The notes under the pieces are model-generated. The model ran no database searches and was not told the DNA's origin. It saw nothing but the letters and a program-made list of their open reading frames with translations. From Ignelater luminosus (lineage: Eukaryota > Arthropoda > Insecta > Coleoptera > Elateridae): 64,000 bases of DNA. Of the stretch, positions 11,001 to 21,279 are shown one piece after another. The stretch spans positions 18,244-82,243 of the forward strand of contig VTPC01090604.1 in the NCBI GenBank assembly GCA_011009095.1. Direction: 5' to 3'. The stretch's first letter is position 1. Each line of letters begins with the position of its first letter. The position numbers and the translations under genes are program-made.

Positions 11001-13096
11001 AAGAGACGATGCGAGTTTTAGCACAGAAAACTTTTGACCAGAATTATATTGTGGTGCGCAATATCTTTGATAGAATACTTGCAAGAAACTATCCGCTACA
11101 CACAGCTGCTATAAATCGGGAAGTCGACGTAATCAAAGAAGCCCTTTTGAAAGATCTAACCGTGTTGAATCAAGTAGATGATGGAAATAGATCGCTTTTA
11201 CACATAATTGCTGCTTGGGGGATTCACCATCCCCATGAACCTGTTTCGAAGAATTACAATGAAGTTGACGATGAGCATCGAGATATGTTATTCGAGTTAT
11301 ATGATGATGTCGTTAAAGATAATCCGATAGTAGATATTTTAAAATCAATACCAAATCATAATTTTATATGTACTAAAGATGGACTCTTTAATTACACTCC
11401 CTTAGATTACAGCATCCTCAGCGGTTCTTTAAAAATTGGGGAAACCATATGCGCGAAGCTAAAAAATCTAGATAACTGGATTTCTATAACCAACTTTAAT
11501 TTACATTACATTAATTATTATGCAGAACAATGTATTTATGATTCCCTGAGATCTTGGGCTTATAAGCATTACGTAACTACAAAACTAAACAATGACCAAG
11601 ATAATTACGCTTGTTCACCTTTCCACTCGGCCATCATACGTGCCGAAACCGGTACGATTCAAAATTTACTCCAGTCTTGTAAAATAGATGTTAACATCAG
11701 AGATGCAAGTGGAAAAACTCCTCTGCATTGGGCAACAATAAAAGGACATGCATTTGCCATACAAATTCTGTGTTCTCAAGACATAGATATAAACAGCGTA
11801 GATAATTATGGTATGACTGCTCTTCACTACGCCATACTAACGTGCACAAAAAACCAAAAAGAAGTCATCAGTGAACTTCTCAAAAACAAACCAAACCTTA
11901 ACATTCTGGATCATACTGGAAACACTGCACTGCATCATGCCGTACACTACAATCTAGAGAGCTGTTTAAAACTATTTCTTGATTCTGAACTTGCCAATAC
12001 GGACATTTTGGAAGTAAAAGATAACGAAGAAGAAACGCTACTAATATCGGCTGCAAAAGCTGGTAATACACCACTAGTAGATTTAATGTTATCTTTTGGA
12101 GCGGATATTAAAGCAGAGGATAAAGTGCGCGATACAGCTTTACACTGGGCAGCAAACAATGGGCACGTCGACACTGTCGATTTACTTTTAGCTAAAGGGG
12201 CAGACGCAAAAGCGTATAATAAATTTCAGCGAACGCCTTTAGGGCTTGCAACATTTCTAGGTAGAAAAGATGTAGTGAAATTGTTTTTATCAAAGACAAA
12301 TGTTAATATTGATGATAAAGAAGATACCGGTCTCCTTACATTACTGCACTATGCAGCATGGAAAGGTCATATTGAGTTAGTAGATTTATTCTTATCAATG
12401 GGGGCTGATTTAGAAGTGGCTGATAAATATGGCTTCAATGCATTATTGTATGCCACTCATAATCAACATCAAAACGTTGTAGAATTATTAATATCGAAAG
12501 GGGCATCTGTAAATTTAAAGGACGATGAACATACCACTCCGTTAATTAGTGCCGCCAATACTGGCAATGAAGATATAACTGAATTTCTTATACTTAAAGG
12601 GGCAGATATTGAAGCCAAAAATATAAAAGGAAAGACAGCTCTTTCAGTTGCAGCATATAATAGTAATATAGAAGTAATAGATCTGCTCTTAAAAAAAAAA
12701 GCAAATATTGAAGCAAGAGATGTTAGAGGCCTGACAGCTTTACATTGGGCTGCAAAAAAAGGTAAAGTTGAAGCTGTGGAATTTCTTTTGGAAAATGGGG
12801 CAAATTTGGAAGCCCAAGATGAAGATGGAAGAACCCCTCTGATATTGGCCGCACGGAAGAATCACATTTCTGTAGTTAACGCGTTACTTTCTGTTGGAGC
12901 AAACATCAATGCGTATGACAACGAATGTAAGACGCCTATTTGTTGGGCGGCTATGAGAGGACATGCTGATGTGGTAGACTTACTTTTAGCTGCAGGTGCC
13001 GATTTTGAAATGAGAGATAATGAACATATGACTCCATTAGAGTGGGCACAAAAGAATGGACATACGACTGTTGTGACTTCATTCTCGAGTAAGTAA
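8054..13096 (+). CDS. Nuclease-like / NACHT ATPase / ankyrin-repeat protein (NLR-like)
   Basis: The frame is open upstream to 8030 without an ATG; ATG at 8054 is the first in frame. An intron is likely at 8090-8164 (AAA|GTGAGT ... TTATTACAG|AAC). It is 75 nt, in frame and stop-free, giving about 1655 residues after splicing. Residues ~13-180 resemble the PD-(D/E)xK DUF4297/Cap4-like fold: YGRDYEFKI, then FDDIVL (Asp62), then IQLKHQ (Gln80, Lys82). Residues ~180-600 match nothing I know. A NACHT-type STAND ATPase follows: DNPGMGKS (Walker A Lys630), LLLLDGFDEVP (Walker B, Asp711), VTTRP, then GIPLQIKLLAEV and FVHRTFAEYLTAEW (His937) of the helical/winged region. From ~1160 to the end run about 15 ankyrin repeats (TPLHWA, TALHYA, TALHHA). 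Related uncharacterised arthropod proteins exist; a sensor or immune role is inferred from architecture only. Confidence 0.85.
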   Translation: MSSKSKLEFLVKVSFSIFSNTNINKSFFFAFGRCLLQNFSIRPGTVDYGRDYEFKITSLISLRCVELKIVQDMWLAANVDDCGAFDDIVLFIEVEGRESITYLIQLKHQIDVKNIAVGEFKSKRDFVLRKYHDTIRDIKNSQNNSEMMNHVKDNLDKTVFIIYTNRGTNANDVLIQIDKNSDTDVKWMLSRLINTNGNIFKFNYNKLGMTIDNDIKYITEENLFLFTKQLHVNEVDAEIEKVVEKIIKPLKLPKNILSDVIKKYTFVITQWSKGELGGHYLLTKNLINNVLFELFLAPYMKKLEHEINQNTHLLDLENETIWSVIVQDYPLIVIEWDEMVTRFLNDYINKEIKIYSEDETNMNLWKRHVNEIKKSILRNVGRAKKIRPFEAYEYLWKNGHLPLILQVNVNEFEDVLQIIKRLECKIKVIILLEKLPLVKNPIFVKSLKDLKHEHRMKILEKEVNFQSRISIKLLDILPEKLQEFVSIRNVIYILLGKFNVGNTYESLPEIFIQRTLKKVWITPTVFNDITDEIFVVEYSSGADLEGFRKKYKLKFENLNLSLWQNSTYLDDHRIFSTSKIETMEFQCVNKTVHFLALHGKDNLEWIQSIGNLSNFSMYRKKSDFDTSKVNQILTNFNHDKPSSTVVISDNPGMGKSVLLDYIALHAPTNAWIIKINLYDYVSFYKTENFEDLCRSPCQYLTHFACKILTKQKRNDILTQSIFADYLDSKRILLLLDGFDEVPVRFHGAVKKMIKAIHEAKYCIYVTTRPLLKQQLEDILDTLSISINPFSRNDKITYLTEHFHKTIGVLTPENEKQTKIFVDKLLESAKQNLQKQDEEFTGIPLQIKLLAEVFTDSFKQFLQTNHFINENFDLLYLYRKFIEQKTEIVCDRYGNSFDDVQHNYKILRSMYALKLVFGKTDLKDLNIDERLKIIAEILPNTFQLMQKDGIVIVEDEDNVTFVHRTFAEYLTAEWLSENISTKHKETMRVLAQKTFDQNYIVVRNIFDRILARNYPLHTAAINREVDVIKEALLKDLTVLNQVDDGNRSLLHIIAAWGIHHPHEPVSKNYNEVDDEHRDMLFELYDDVVKDNPIVDILKSIPNHNFICTKDGLFNYTPLDYSILSGSLKIGETICAKLKNLDNWISITNFNLHYINYYAEQCIYDSLRSWAYKHYVTTKLNNDQDNYACSPFHSAIIRAETGTIQNLLQSCKIDVNIRDASGKTPLHWATIKGHAFAIQILCSQDIDINSVDNYGMTALHYAILTCTKNQKEVISELLKNKPNLNILDHTGNTALHHAVHYNLESCLKLFLDSELANTDILEVKDNEEETLLISAAKAGNTPLVDLMLSFGADIKAEDKVRDTALHWAANNGHVDTVDLLLAKGADAKAYNKFQRTPLGLATFLGRKDVVKLFLSKTNVNIDDKEDTGLLTLLHYAAWKGHIELVDLFLSMGADLEVADKYGFNALLYATHNQHQNVVELLISKGASVNLKDDEHTTPLISAANTGNEDITEFLILKGADIEAKNIKGKTALSVAAYNSNIEVIDLLLKKKANIEARDVRGLTALHWAAKKGKVEAVEFLLENGANLEAQDEDGRTPLILAARKNHISVVNALLSVGANINAYDNECKTPICWAAMRGHADVVDLLLAAGADFEMRDNEHMTPLEWAQKNGHTTVVTSFSSK

Positions 13097-14594
13097 AAAC
13101 GCTAATTTATGAAAAAATCCTTTTTTATTAGTTAACACATTTTTGTAGGTAAATTAAGTTTCTAATAAACATGTGACAAAAATTCCAAAATGTCATAGGA
13201 AAATAATCGCATTAAATGCTACGAAGACAAAATTAGCTATGATTAAGTACGATGTGTCAACATTGTTAAGACAGTGGACAGCTGTTGACTTACAACTTAA
13301 ATAAATCACAATTAGTGTCAAATCATATTTACAAAAATTAGAAATGTTTTCGACTCAATGTAACAGCATTACAACGACCCTAGAATTATAGATTTCTGCC
13401 TTACCGACATGTTCATTTGTCAAACACGCATGGATTTTGTTTTGTTTATGTTCAGTCGTTGAGGTTAGGTGTATGATTAGCACGAATTAAGTTGTAAAAT
13501 TGTTTATAACCTATGAAAATTCTAAGGTTAGCATACGCTACAAAAAGCAGGGAAAACTGACATGCGTAGACACTACAATATTATTGGTTACGGTTATGCT
13601 TAAATTTTACTCTTAAATTTAAAATTAAAGTTAAGGAAAGCTGTATAAACTTTTAAAAGGGCAAAGCCAGTTGATGTGAGATAAGGTTTGTTCCAACATA
13701 AATCTCAAACTATCACCGACTGTCACGAGTTATTTGCCGTATGTGTTGCCTACCTACACGTAGTGAGATAAATTGGGCATACTAACTTGATGTGTACTGC
13801 ATAAGTAAGCATTGCTGTGATATAAAAAGATTGATTTTGTAAATTCAAATTTTAAAATATATTTGTTGCTTATTACCTATTTTTGTTTTATTTGAAAAAC
13901 AATTTTATAGTCGTTATTATGCCACTGATGACGATGAGTCGCAAATTATACATTAAACTCCAACTAAAGCCTAAAGCAACTGCAATTTGCTATTTGCAAG
14001 CAAAGGTTTGATGAGTTACTGGGTACGTTCAGCGTCGCCATATCTTCCAACAAAAATAATTAATTTCGCTAAACCAGAAACAGCAATGCCAACAAAAAAA
14101 GTTCTGATTGGTTGACGAGCCGATCTTATAAACATAACCTAAAAGGTGCGCTTTGTGTGGTGGAATTCATTGTTGAAATTTGACAGTTTAGTTATTTAAC
14201 TTTTAAATTTTTGTCACTTCCTCCGTTACAGACCGACTGTTATTGAATGTTGTCGTTTAGCGAACTACAGCCGCTGCAACTTAGCGATAGCTGTTTATTA
14301 GTATGGGGAAGGGATAAAACAACCGGACGAAATAGCGTTAATCTGGCGAATCAGATTTTGAGTACCTATTCGAATCTGCATCTTGAGCAAACAATAATTC
14401 TCTCAATTTGTTTTTACTATTTTAAACGAGACCACAGCAACTAAAATCAACCAAAACACACGAAACTAGAGACAATCTTGAATTGAAGAGGCAAAGGCTT
14501 CGGCTTTGCGATTAAAATCGTTCTAAAAGGTCGAAGGAACTAGAGTCCAGCACGGAGCGGAATTTCCAGGCTCGGTCCGGCCCGACTGGAGACA
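13097..14594. other. No gene seen
   Basis: AT-rich intergenic sequence between the NACHT-ankyrin gene and the assembly gap. Short open frames lack recognisable domains. Transposon-derived sequence is possible but not identifiable. Confidence 0.4.
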
Positions 14595-14727
14595 AACTTG
14601 ACGCGGTTCAAAAAAAAATTCGGTAACTTATTGATCGGCCCAACGATCCGAGAGGCAAAAACGGTCCGACAAGACCGAGAGGTCCAAAATGCCCGACAGA
14701 CCCGAGAATCTAGAAGGGCCGAGAAGT
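14595..14727 (+). repeat. GACCCGAGA-type minisatellite, edge beside gap
   Basis: Short units such as 'gacaagaccgagaggtccaa' and 'gacccgagaatc' resemble the array at 30390-30815. The sequence runs straight into the run of Ns. Confidence 0.6.
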
Positions 14728-15127
14728 NNNNNNNNNNNNNNNNNNNNNNNNNNNNNNNNNNNNNNNNNNNNNNNNNNNNNNNNNNNNNNNNNNNNNNNNN
14801 NNNNNNNNNNNNNNNNNNNNNNNNNNNNNNNNNNNNNNNNNNNNNNNNNNNNNNNNNNNNNNNNNNNNNNNNNNNNNNNNNNNNNNNNNNNNNNNNNNNN
14901 NNNNNNNNNNNNNNNNNNNNNNNNNNNNNNNNNNNNNNNNNNNNNNNNNNNNNNNNNNNNNNNNNNNNNNNNNNNNNNNNNNNNNNNNNNNNNNNNNNNN
15001 NNNNNNNNNNNNNNNNNNNNNNNNNNNNNNNNNNNNNNNNNNNNNNNNNNNNNNNNNNNNNNNNNNNNNNNNNNNNNNNNNNNNNNNNNNNNNNNNNNNN
15101 NNNNNNNNNNNNNNNNNNNNNNNNNNN
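14728..15127. other. Assembly gap (400 Ns)
   Basis: A continuous run of N. It adjoins the minisatellite, so repeat collapse or failure to span the array is the likely cause. The round length suggests an estimated or fixed gap size. Confidence 0.99.
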
Positions 15128-15333
15128 AAAAATGACTGCTAGGTTCCGTTCAGACGCTCAGACTAAATAAAACGCATTTGCAGTACTCGAATCGCGTTCA
15201 GAAAATAACAGTAAGAGTGCATCTTACTACAGTACTGTTTGACGTTCAGATTTTAAAAGTACAAACGTCCGGAGCGCGATCTTTTATATCCACTTTAGAC
15301 TGGGTACAAAAGAGTAAAAATTACAATGTTTAT

Positions 15334-15446
15334 GAGTTATAAATAAAGGACAAAGAGATCTTTAAGATCCATATATTGTCTCCCACAAATAAAAATTCGT
15401 GCAATTATTGACTAACATACCTTTCTTTGTCCTTTATTTATGACTA
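15334..15446. repeat. Short inverted repeat with loop
   Basis: The left arm 15334-15358 (ataaataaaggacaaagaga) and right arm 15421-15446 (ctttctttgtcctttattta) are near-perfect inverted repeats of about 22 bp separated by about 60 bp. This could be a tiny MITE or a hairpin; no family was recognised. Confidence 0.55.
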
Positions 15447-16537
15447 CTTATAATCCCCACTATAATTTGAGAACAACTTTTATGTATTTCCTCTTTGAAA
15501 ATATTTTTATTGAATGTTTGAGGTTATGTTCGTGTTTAACCAATTCATGCGTTATTAATATCAGTTATAACCGATATGACACTCACAGTATTCCTTTTGT
15601 TCATCTTTTTCGCAACTTTGAAGTTCGAACATCAAACTTTTAAAGTAAATATAGGTTAGGATATATTTGTATCCAGTTTCTGTGTTTACAACTCTGCTCC
15701 AAAGCATTCAGAAAATTGTACAATTGGAGCGCGTTGCGATTGCTCTACTCTGATTAATCTTCTGGGATAAACGCTCTGGTGTTCTTTTTATTTCAGAATG
15801 AAACCCTACTGTGTTACTATCTCGAGAAGTATTGACCATTTCTCTTGAAACACCCTGTATGCTTCATTTTGCTAATATACTGGATGTTCCAGTAATCTGC
15901 CAACAGAGGATAACAGTTATTTGTGCCTGTTTGTTATATTATTAGTTAATATGCACCAAAGGATATAATGTCTTAATCTTCCTTCGTTATTATTTTCCTT
16001 ACATGTCCCAATACTTTCACTTGTCTCTGTAATAACGATTGCTTGCAGAGAAATCAGAGCTGAAATCAAAAATTCCAACTTCCAAATCAGCTAGGTCAAG
16101 AAATATGTAATTCAATGAAGTCATCATATAGGGGCCAAAATATCCACAGACTTTAGGCCAACTTAGACTGGTTCAATCCTGTGTCAGAGAGGAAATTGTC
16201 TTGAAAGAATTATCTGAAAAGTTGTCTCAAAGAACTTAAAATATAATATCTCAACTCTTTTTATTGGTCTGGGTAGCTTGCTTTTTGTTAGCAGTGTTTC
16301 AGGAAAAAAAAAAGTCACTGGTCAACAACAAATGAAGGATAGGCCACTATGAATGCAAGTGGAGTGAGTAAATTAGTGAATGGCATTTCAACAGTTCAAA
16401 AATAAAATTAAACATTCATAGGGAAAACAATTAAGAAGACATTTTTAGTAACTGAAAATTAAATCATATTTCCAGTAACGAATTTATCGTCCCTTGATGT
16501 TCCAAATACAACACAAATTTATTTCTATACACTTTTC
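15447..16537. other. No gene seen
   Basis: AT-rich spacer up to the 3' end of Arp2. It includes 'aaacaccctgtatg' and a nearby 'tactggatgttccagta' palindrome that could be transposon ends, but no element could be delimited. Confidence 0.35.
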
Positions 16538-16543
16538 TTTATT
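16538..16543 (-). terminator. Poly(A) signal of Arp2
   Basis: AATAAA on the minus strand, about 510 nt after the Arp2 stop codon. Other AT-rich candidates exist nearby. Confidence 0.45.
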
Positions 16544-17052
16544 AAATACAAATTGCAAATGGAATGTACAACTGTACACAGTAGCTTTAAAACAGAATAG
16601 TAAAATAATACAGCATTACAAACAGACAGTTTCAATTTGTATTACAAACTCTTAATAACAAAGAGTTTTTTAGAAACTTACATGTTATAATTTTAATTAA
16701 TTAATATTTATAATACCTAATCATCTCATATTATTTAATAATGGCAAATACTTTAAAATATTTATACTGTGGTCGTCTTCAATCCATTCTATATCTTCGT
16801 ATTTACCAGCTTCCGTTAAACAACCGTAATAAAATCTTCAACTATAACACATTTAATTAAATGCAAATGCGCAACTGTTTCTAAAATTAATTTAAGAAAC
16901 GCATAACTTATACTAATTTTGCACATTCCTTTATTTATAAAAATTAAGCCTTAAAAAGTAATTGTACGCATAAAAAATATTACTATAATATGAAGAATGA
17001 TCGATAAATTAAAATGACAAGAGAAGAAATAGAGGAAACTCTAGCTACAAAA

Positions 17053-18900
17053 TTATGCAGCCCTTGTGCCTAGCTTCTTAAGCACATTTAACCCTTGCTC
17101 TTGATACTCTTGTTTTGACATCCAAAAAGTGTCTCTATCTTTCATAACTTCTGCTAACACAGCTCCACCTATAAATACCATATCTTTACGTCTAGGCGGA
17201 TCTTCGATTCGTATCTTAAATTTGTGTAATTTATCAATATCATTCTTAAGCACTCGTTCTAAATATAACTGTTTAATTTCACGTTCTAACCGGGATGGAA
17301 GACCTGGGTACATTGTGGAGCCACCAGATAAAACAATATGCTTGTAAAGTTCTGATCGCATGTCAATATCTGCAGCCTAAAATTACAATTACACAATTAC
17401 GAACACAATTAAAACACAAATACTTACTTGTATAGTATTGAAAACAAGTTCAGCAATTCCTTGTCCTTCAACATTAATTAAATGGGGCTGAAACAGAGCC
17501 TCAGGAGCTTCAAAACGTTCCCCACCAACTTTTATAACACGTCCATCAGGTAAAGTGTATGGTTCTACTAATACGGTTGTTTCTAAAGCTAAGCGCTGTT
17601 CAGTTTCAATATCGTATCCTATATAACACAGTTTTTCTTTCATCATTCGAACCTAAATCATAAAATTATTAATAAAATATATACAGTCGCAATCTTTCAG
17701 ATTTACAGTTTCAAAATCTGCTGAATGATTAAAAGCGTATCCTCTTAGGAGAAGTAATTTAATGAGGTAGCGAGTAATATCACGCCCAGCAATATCTAAT
17801 CGTCTGGTAAGATGTGGCAAAGCAAATTCTTCATAAACTGGACACACATGTGTTACACCATCTCCAGAATCAACAACCACACCAGAGAGTAGACCCTATA
17901 TTTATTGGATTTATTATTATAGAATAATCTTTTCAAAAAAGAACTTACTTGCGCATACAATGTTAAAACAGCTTGAATAGCAACATAAGCGCCAGCAAAA
18001 CCATACTTTTCGAACATTACTTCTATCATCTTTTCTCTATTTTTTGTAGGATTCATGGGAGGTTCCGTTAACAGTATCTAAAAATTATTTATTTTAATTT
18101 AAATTTTTACAAAATTTATTAATAGATCCCTACTTTGGTTTCTCTAGGATCTAAATTCATCTTCTTTGGTCCAAACGTATAATCCCATACATGGCACATA
18201 TCCTCCCAATTCCGAACGACACCATTTTCCATTGGATAGTTTACTTCTAAAAGTGATCGAAGAGCTGACGCTTCATCCCCGACCATCAAGTCCTTTAAAA
18301 TAACAATACAAATATAACATCGGACCTATTCGAGATTAAATCTACATCTCCAAACATTTCACAAACACTGTTACGGTTAGTTTACTTACAGGCAAAGTGC
18401 TTGCAACTCCCTGATGCATGAAATATTAATCGTTATCAACATTAAATGTTAATATACAATAATAATAATTATTGTTTTTTAAATTCAAACGCACAACAAA
18501 GAAAAATGCAATAAAAAGAAATACAAGTGTTCTTACTAAAAAACGAATCACTTACTTCTACATGATATCCCTAAAATTGGAAAGAAAAATATTACCAGTA
18601 CAGATCCTAACGTTTTAATCGAAGTTGTATACAATAATGTTTTAAATTGAAGTGAAACTCAATACAAACTTACTTTGACTTCTATGTCTCCTATTTTATT
18701 TACAGCTCTAATAATCGGCCTTCCGACCATTGAAGGAAAGATATGGGCAGGAAAATTACTACCGGCATAACCGCACTTGACGAACTTGAAGAAAAAGAGG
18801 TGAAATAAACACACAGTTCAGTATTATTTTCTTCCAACTTTGATGTACTCACCCCAGTTCCATTATCACATACAATCACTTTTCTACCTTGGCTATCCAT
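17053..18900 (-). CDS. Arp2: Actin-related protein 2 (Arp2/3 complex)
   Basis: Seven constitutive exons on the minus strand: 18853-18900, 18674-18784, 18134-18292, 17949-18077, 17707-17895, 17428-17652 and 17053-17376. Together they give 394 residues, the length of human ACTR2. It starts [16 protein letters not shown] (the phosphate-loop segment of the actin fold), then [40 protein letters not shown] (second phosphate loop) and [13 protein letters not shown]. Every splice site is GT/AG. Arp2 is one of the two actin-like subunits that form the first subunits of a branched filament. Two optional microexons lie between exons 2 and 3 (18556-18570 and 18390-18410). Single-copy and intact; the short AT-rich introns are typical of insects. 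Confidence 0.97.
18390..18410 (-). other. Arp2: Arp2 alternative microexon 2 (21 nt)
   Basis: Minus strand: catcag|GGAGTTGCAAGCACTTTGCC T|gtaagt, encoding GVASTLP, in frame at the same junction as microexon 1. Inclusion alone would give 401 residues; using both would give 406. Strong consensus splice sites on both sides support it. Confidence 0.75.
18556..18570 (-). other. Arp2: Arp2 alternative microexon 1 (15 nt)
   Basis: Minus strand: ttttag|GGATATCATGTAGAA|gtaagt, encoding GYHVE, in frame between ...GDIEVK and DLMVGDEAS.... Inclusion would give 399 residues, matching the known longer human ACTR2 isoform, which carries five extra residues. Confidence 0.8.
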
Positions 18901-19242
18901 TTTTCACTACTTATTAAATTATTCAGTAAAAATTATCTAAATTTATTATGAATCATTAGTTTTATACCACACCTCAATCTCTACGTTGAGGTGAGGTTGA
19001 CAGCGTTGACAGTTTTAATTGACAGTTGCACAGAATAGCCAACGTAAGAAATTACAGATGAGCTTGAAAAAACCCTATAAAATCACGATAGTGTCTGCTT
19101 TCATTTTTGATGTCCTTTTTGGAGTATAAAACAATTTTGATTTATTTTCTAATTCTTTTTGGCAATAATTGTGCCTAGTGTCTAATAAATTAACTTTTAA
19201 TTTGTTGCTTTAATAGTCTAGTAAAATTATACATTTTGGAAT

Positions 19243-19560
19243 GCAAAAGGTCTGGTAGTTCTGATTTTTTATTATTATTATTAGTTCTGGAGCCCTAAAT
19301 GGTTAATCTCACAGAAGAATTTATACTTTCCAAATTTAAACTAAAGTAACTTTGCAGTAATTTGAGCATTAAACGAGCTTTGTTCTTATAAACAGTCAGT
19401 GAGATACACCTTTTCAAACAAAAACGTTTTTTTTTTTTTAATTTAGAGTAGAGTAAATTTTCTATAGTGGTTACAGAAGAATAGCAAACAGGGAGTTCTT
19501 AAACATTTTTATTATTACAAATCCTTTATAACTATTTTTTATTATTAATAATACACATTG
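19243..19560 (+). repeat. Left long TIR
   Basis: Inverted partner of 22411-22998. Compared with the right arm it lacks about 90 bp near the outer end and has other internal losses. Confidence 0.65.
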
Positions 19561-20518
19561 GAATTATGTAAAAACATTGTTTATAATACTACCTAACAGT
19601 AAGGAAAATCGACCTGACACAATAGAAAGGAATGCACGGTGTCGACGGGGAATACCTGGCCTTCCCCCTCGTCTTTTTTTTTATCGCCATCTGGCGCCTG
19701 CAGTTTTTAGACGTTTTACTTTCACTGTGAGAATTAATAAAGAAACAAAGGAAATCATTACTATGACAATGAATTAAGCCTAGATGGCGGTGATGTCTAT
19801 TGATAGGGCTCCTCTTTATCCTGGCTATCTATAGTTATTGACCGTATGCTATCGGTATGATTTGTTCGTTTTCTTGACTGGATCTTGTTTTATTACTCTG
19901 GAATATGGCGGGAAACGAGTGCAAGAGCAGTTTGAATGGTGGTGAAGTGCTGGTGATGGTGAAAGAAAAAGAGATGAAAACTCTTCGTGAATATAATAGT
20001 AAACGGAGAGATGCCGTCAATCTACGTTTTTGGAAAAACTCAAAAAAGGATTCCGTTTATACGGCATTAATGCACTTTCAACGCTATACTGTTTCTTATG
20101 TACAGAAGAAATCACAAACGGATCTTTGGCCGCTCAGAAAAGAAAGAGTACATCAGAACGAAACATTGTGCACCAGGTACAGAAGCTGAAGTTGAAGGAT
20201 TTTTTTTAAGGCGGCTGAAAAATGAGAGAATGACTAGGCGCAAAAAATAATTCGAATCAAGAATTAACCTGACTTAGTGGCAGTAGATGCCAGATACCAC
20301 ATAAATTGTCAAAGAAGACTGAATCGACTCTAGAAGCAGGGAAAAAAGAGGATGTCGCCTAGTTACCAGCGTTGACGAAGCAATGAAATATATTTATGCT
20401 TACCTTGAGGAATGCCAGTTTTCACTACACGAACTCGTGGAACAAATTGTAATAGAATACCGCCTTTACAGTTGGACCATTAAGATTCGGCTCTTTACAA
20501 AATTATTCCTGCGTTACA

Positions 20519-21010
20519 ATGCTGAGATCAGACCCAGCACAGGATATGTGTGAGAGAAGTCCGAGGTTAAGCAGGTCGAGGAATTTAAGTACCTTGGAAC
20601 TGTACTGAGCGCGGACGACAAACCCGACAAGGATCTAAATGCAAGGAGAGCGGCAACCGGAAGGCTATACTTTGCCCACAGCAAATCCTTCTTAAGTAAA
20701 AGAAAAGTGTCTACCAGAACTAAAATGCCGGTATACAACTCTACTTACGTGCCGACCCTCACATATGGGTGCAAATCCAGGGTTTACACCACCAGCTGAT
20801 CCAATCGGGTGCAAGCAACGGAGATGCACTACGTCAGACAAACAGTGGGTAAAACACCTGGGGACCGGGTCAGAAATCAGACCATTAGATTGTCCCTCGA
20901 AGTCGAGCATTTGGCAGACAGGGTTGACAGGCACAAGATGCGCTGATTCGGACATGTTGCCAGAATGCAGGACCACAGGATCCCCAAGTAGGCTATGGAA
21001 GCGAAAACAA
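20519..21010 (+). pseudogene. Non-LTR retrotransposon RT C-terminal fragment
   Basis: Pieces such as VEEFKYLGTVLSADDK, PTLTYGCKS, and (after a frameshift) VGKTPGDRVRNQTIRL, RHKMR and FGHVARMQD are the C-terminal end of a non-LTR (RTE/jockey-like) reverse transcriptase and its downstream region. A frameshift and a stop are present. There is no endonuclease domain or poly(A) tail in view. It probably inserted into, or was carried by, the surrounding DNA transposon. Confidence 0.75.
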
Positions 21011-21279
21011 GCATTTCGCTTTAGATAAGTGAAAAAAGAAATTCATTGCTCTATCGCACGCATTGATATCAGCAGTGAGGGCACGTTTTTTCATCTCATC
21101 TGTTCTAAATGCAGTTAGTGTATTTATTTATTATCAAAAGTTTGGTCCGAAGCAACTGACAGAACTGCTGTCGACCCTCGGCTTTGCATCAAGTTATAAT
21201 GAAACTTCTCTACTTGAAATATCGGCAATCATTCGACCTCAGCGATTAGTGACAACTGAGGGTGCTTTTCTTCAGTTTT

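Noticed and set aside
14598..15170. 190- and 148-codon open frames
   Set aside because: They run through the N gap; only a few dozen real codons are present, and these are minisatellite.
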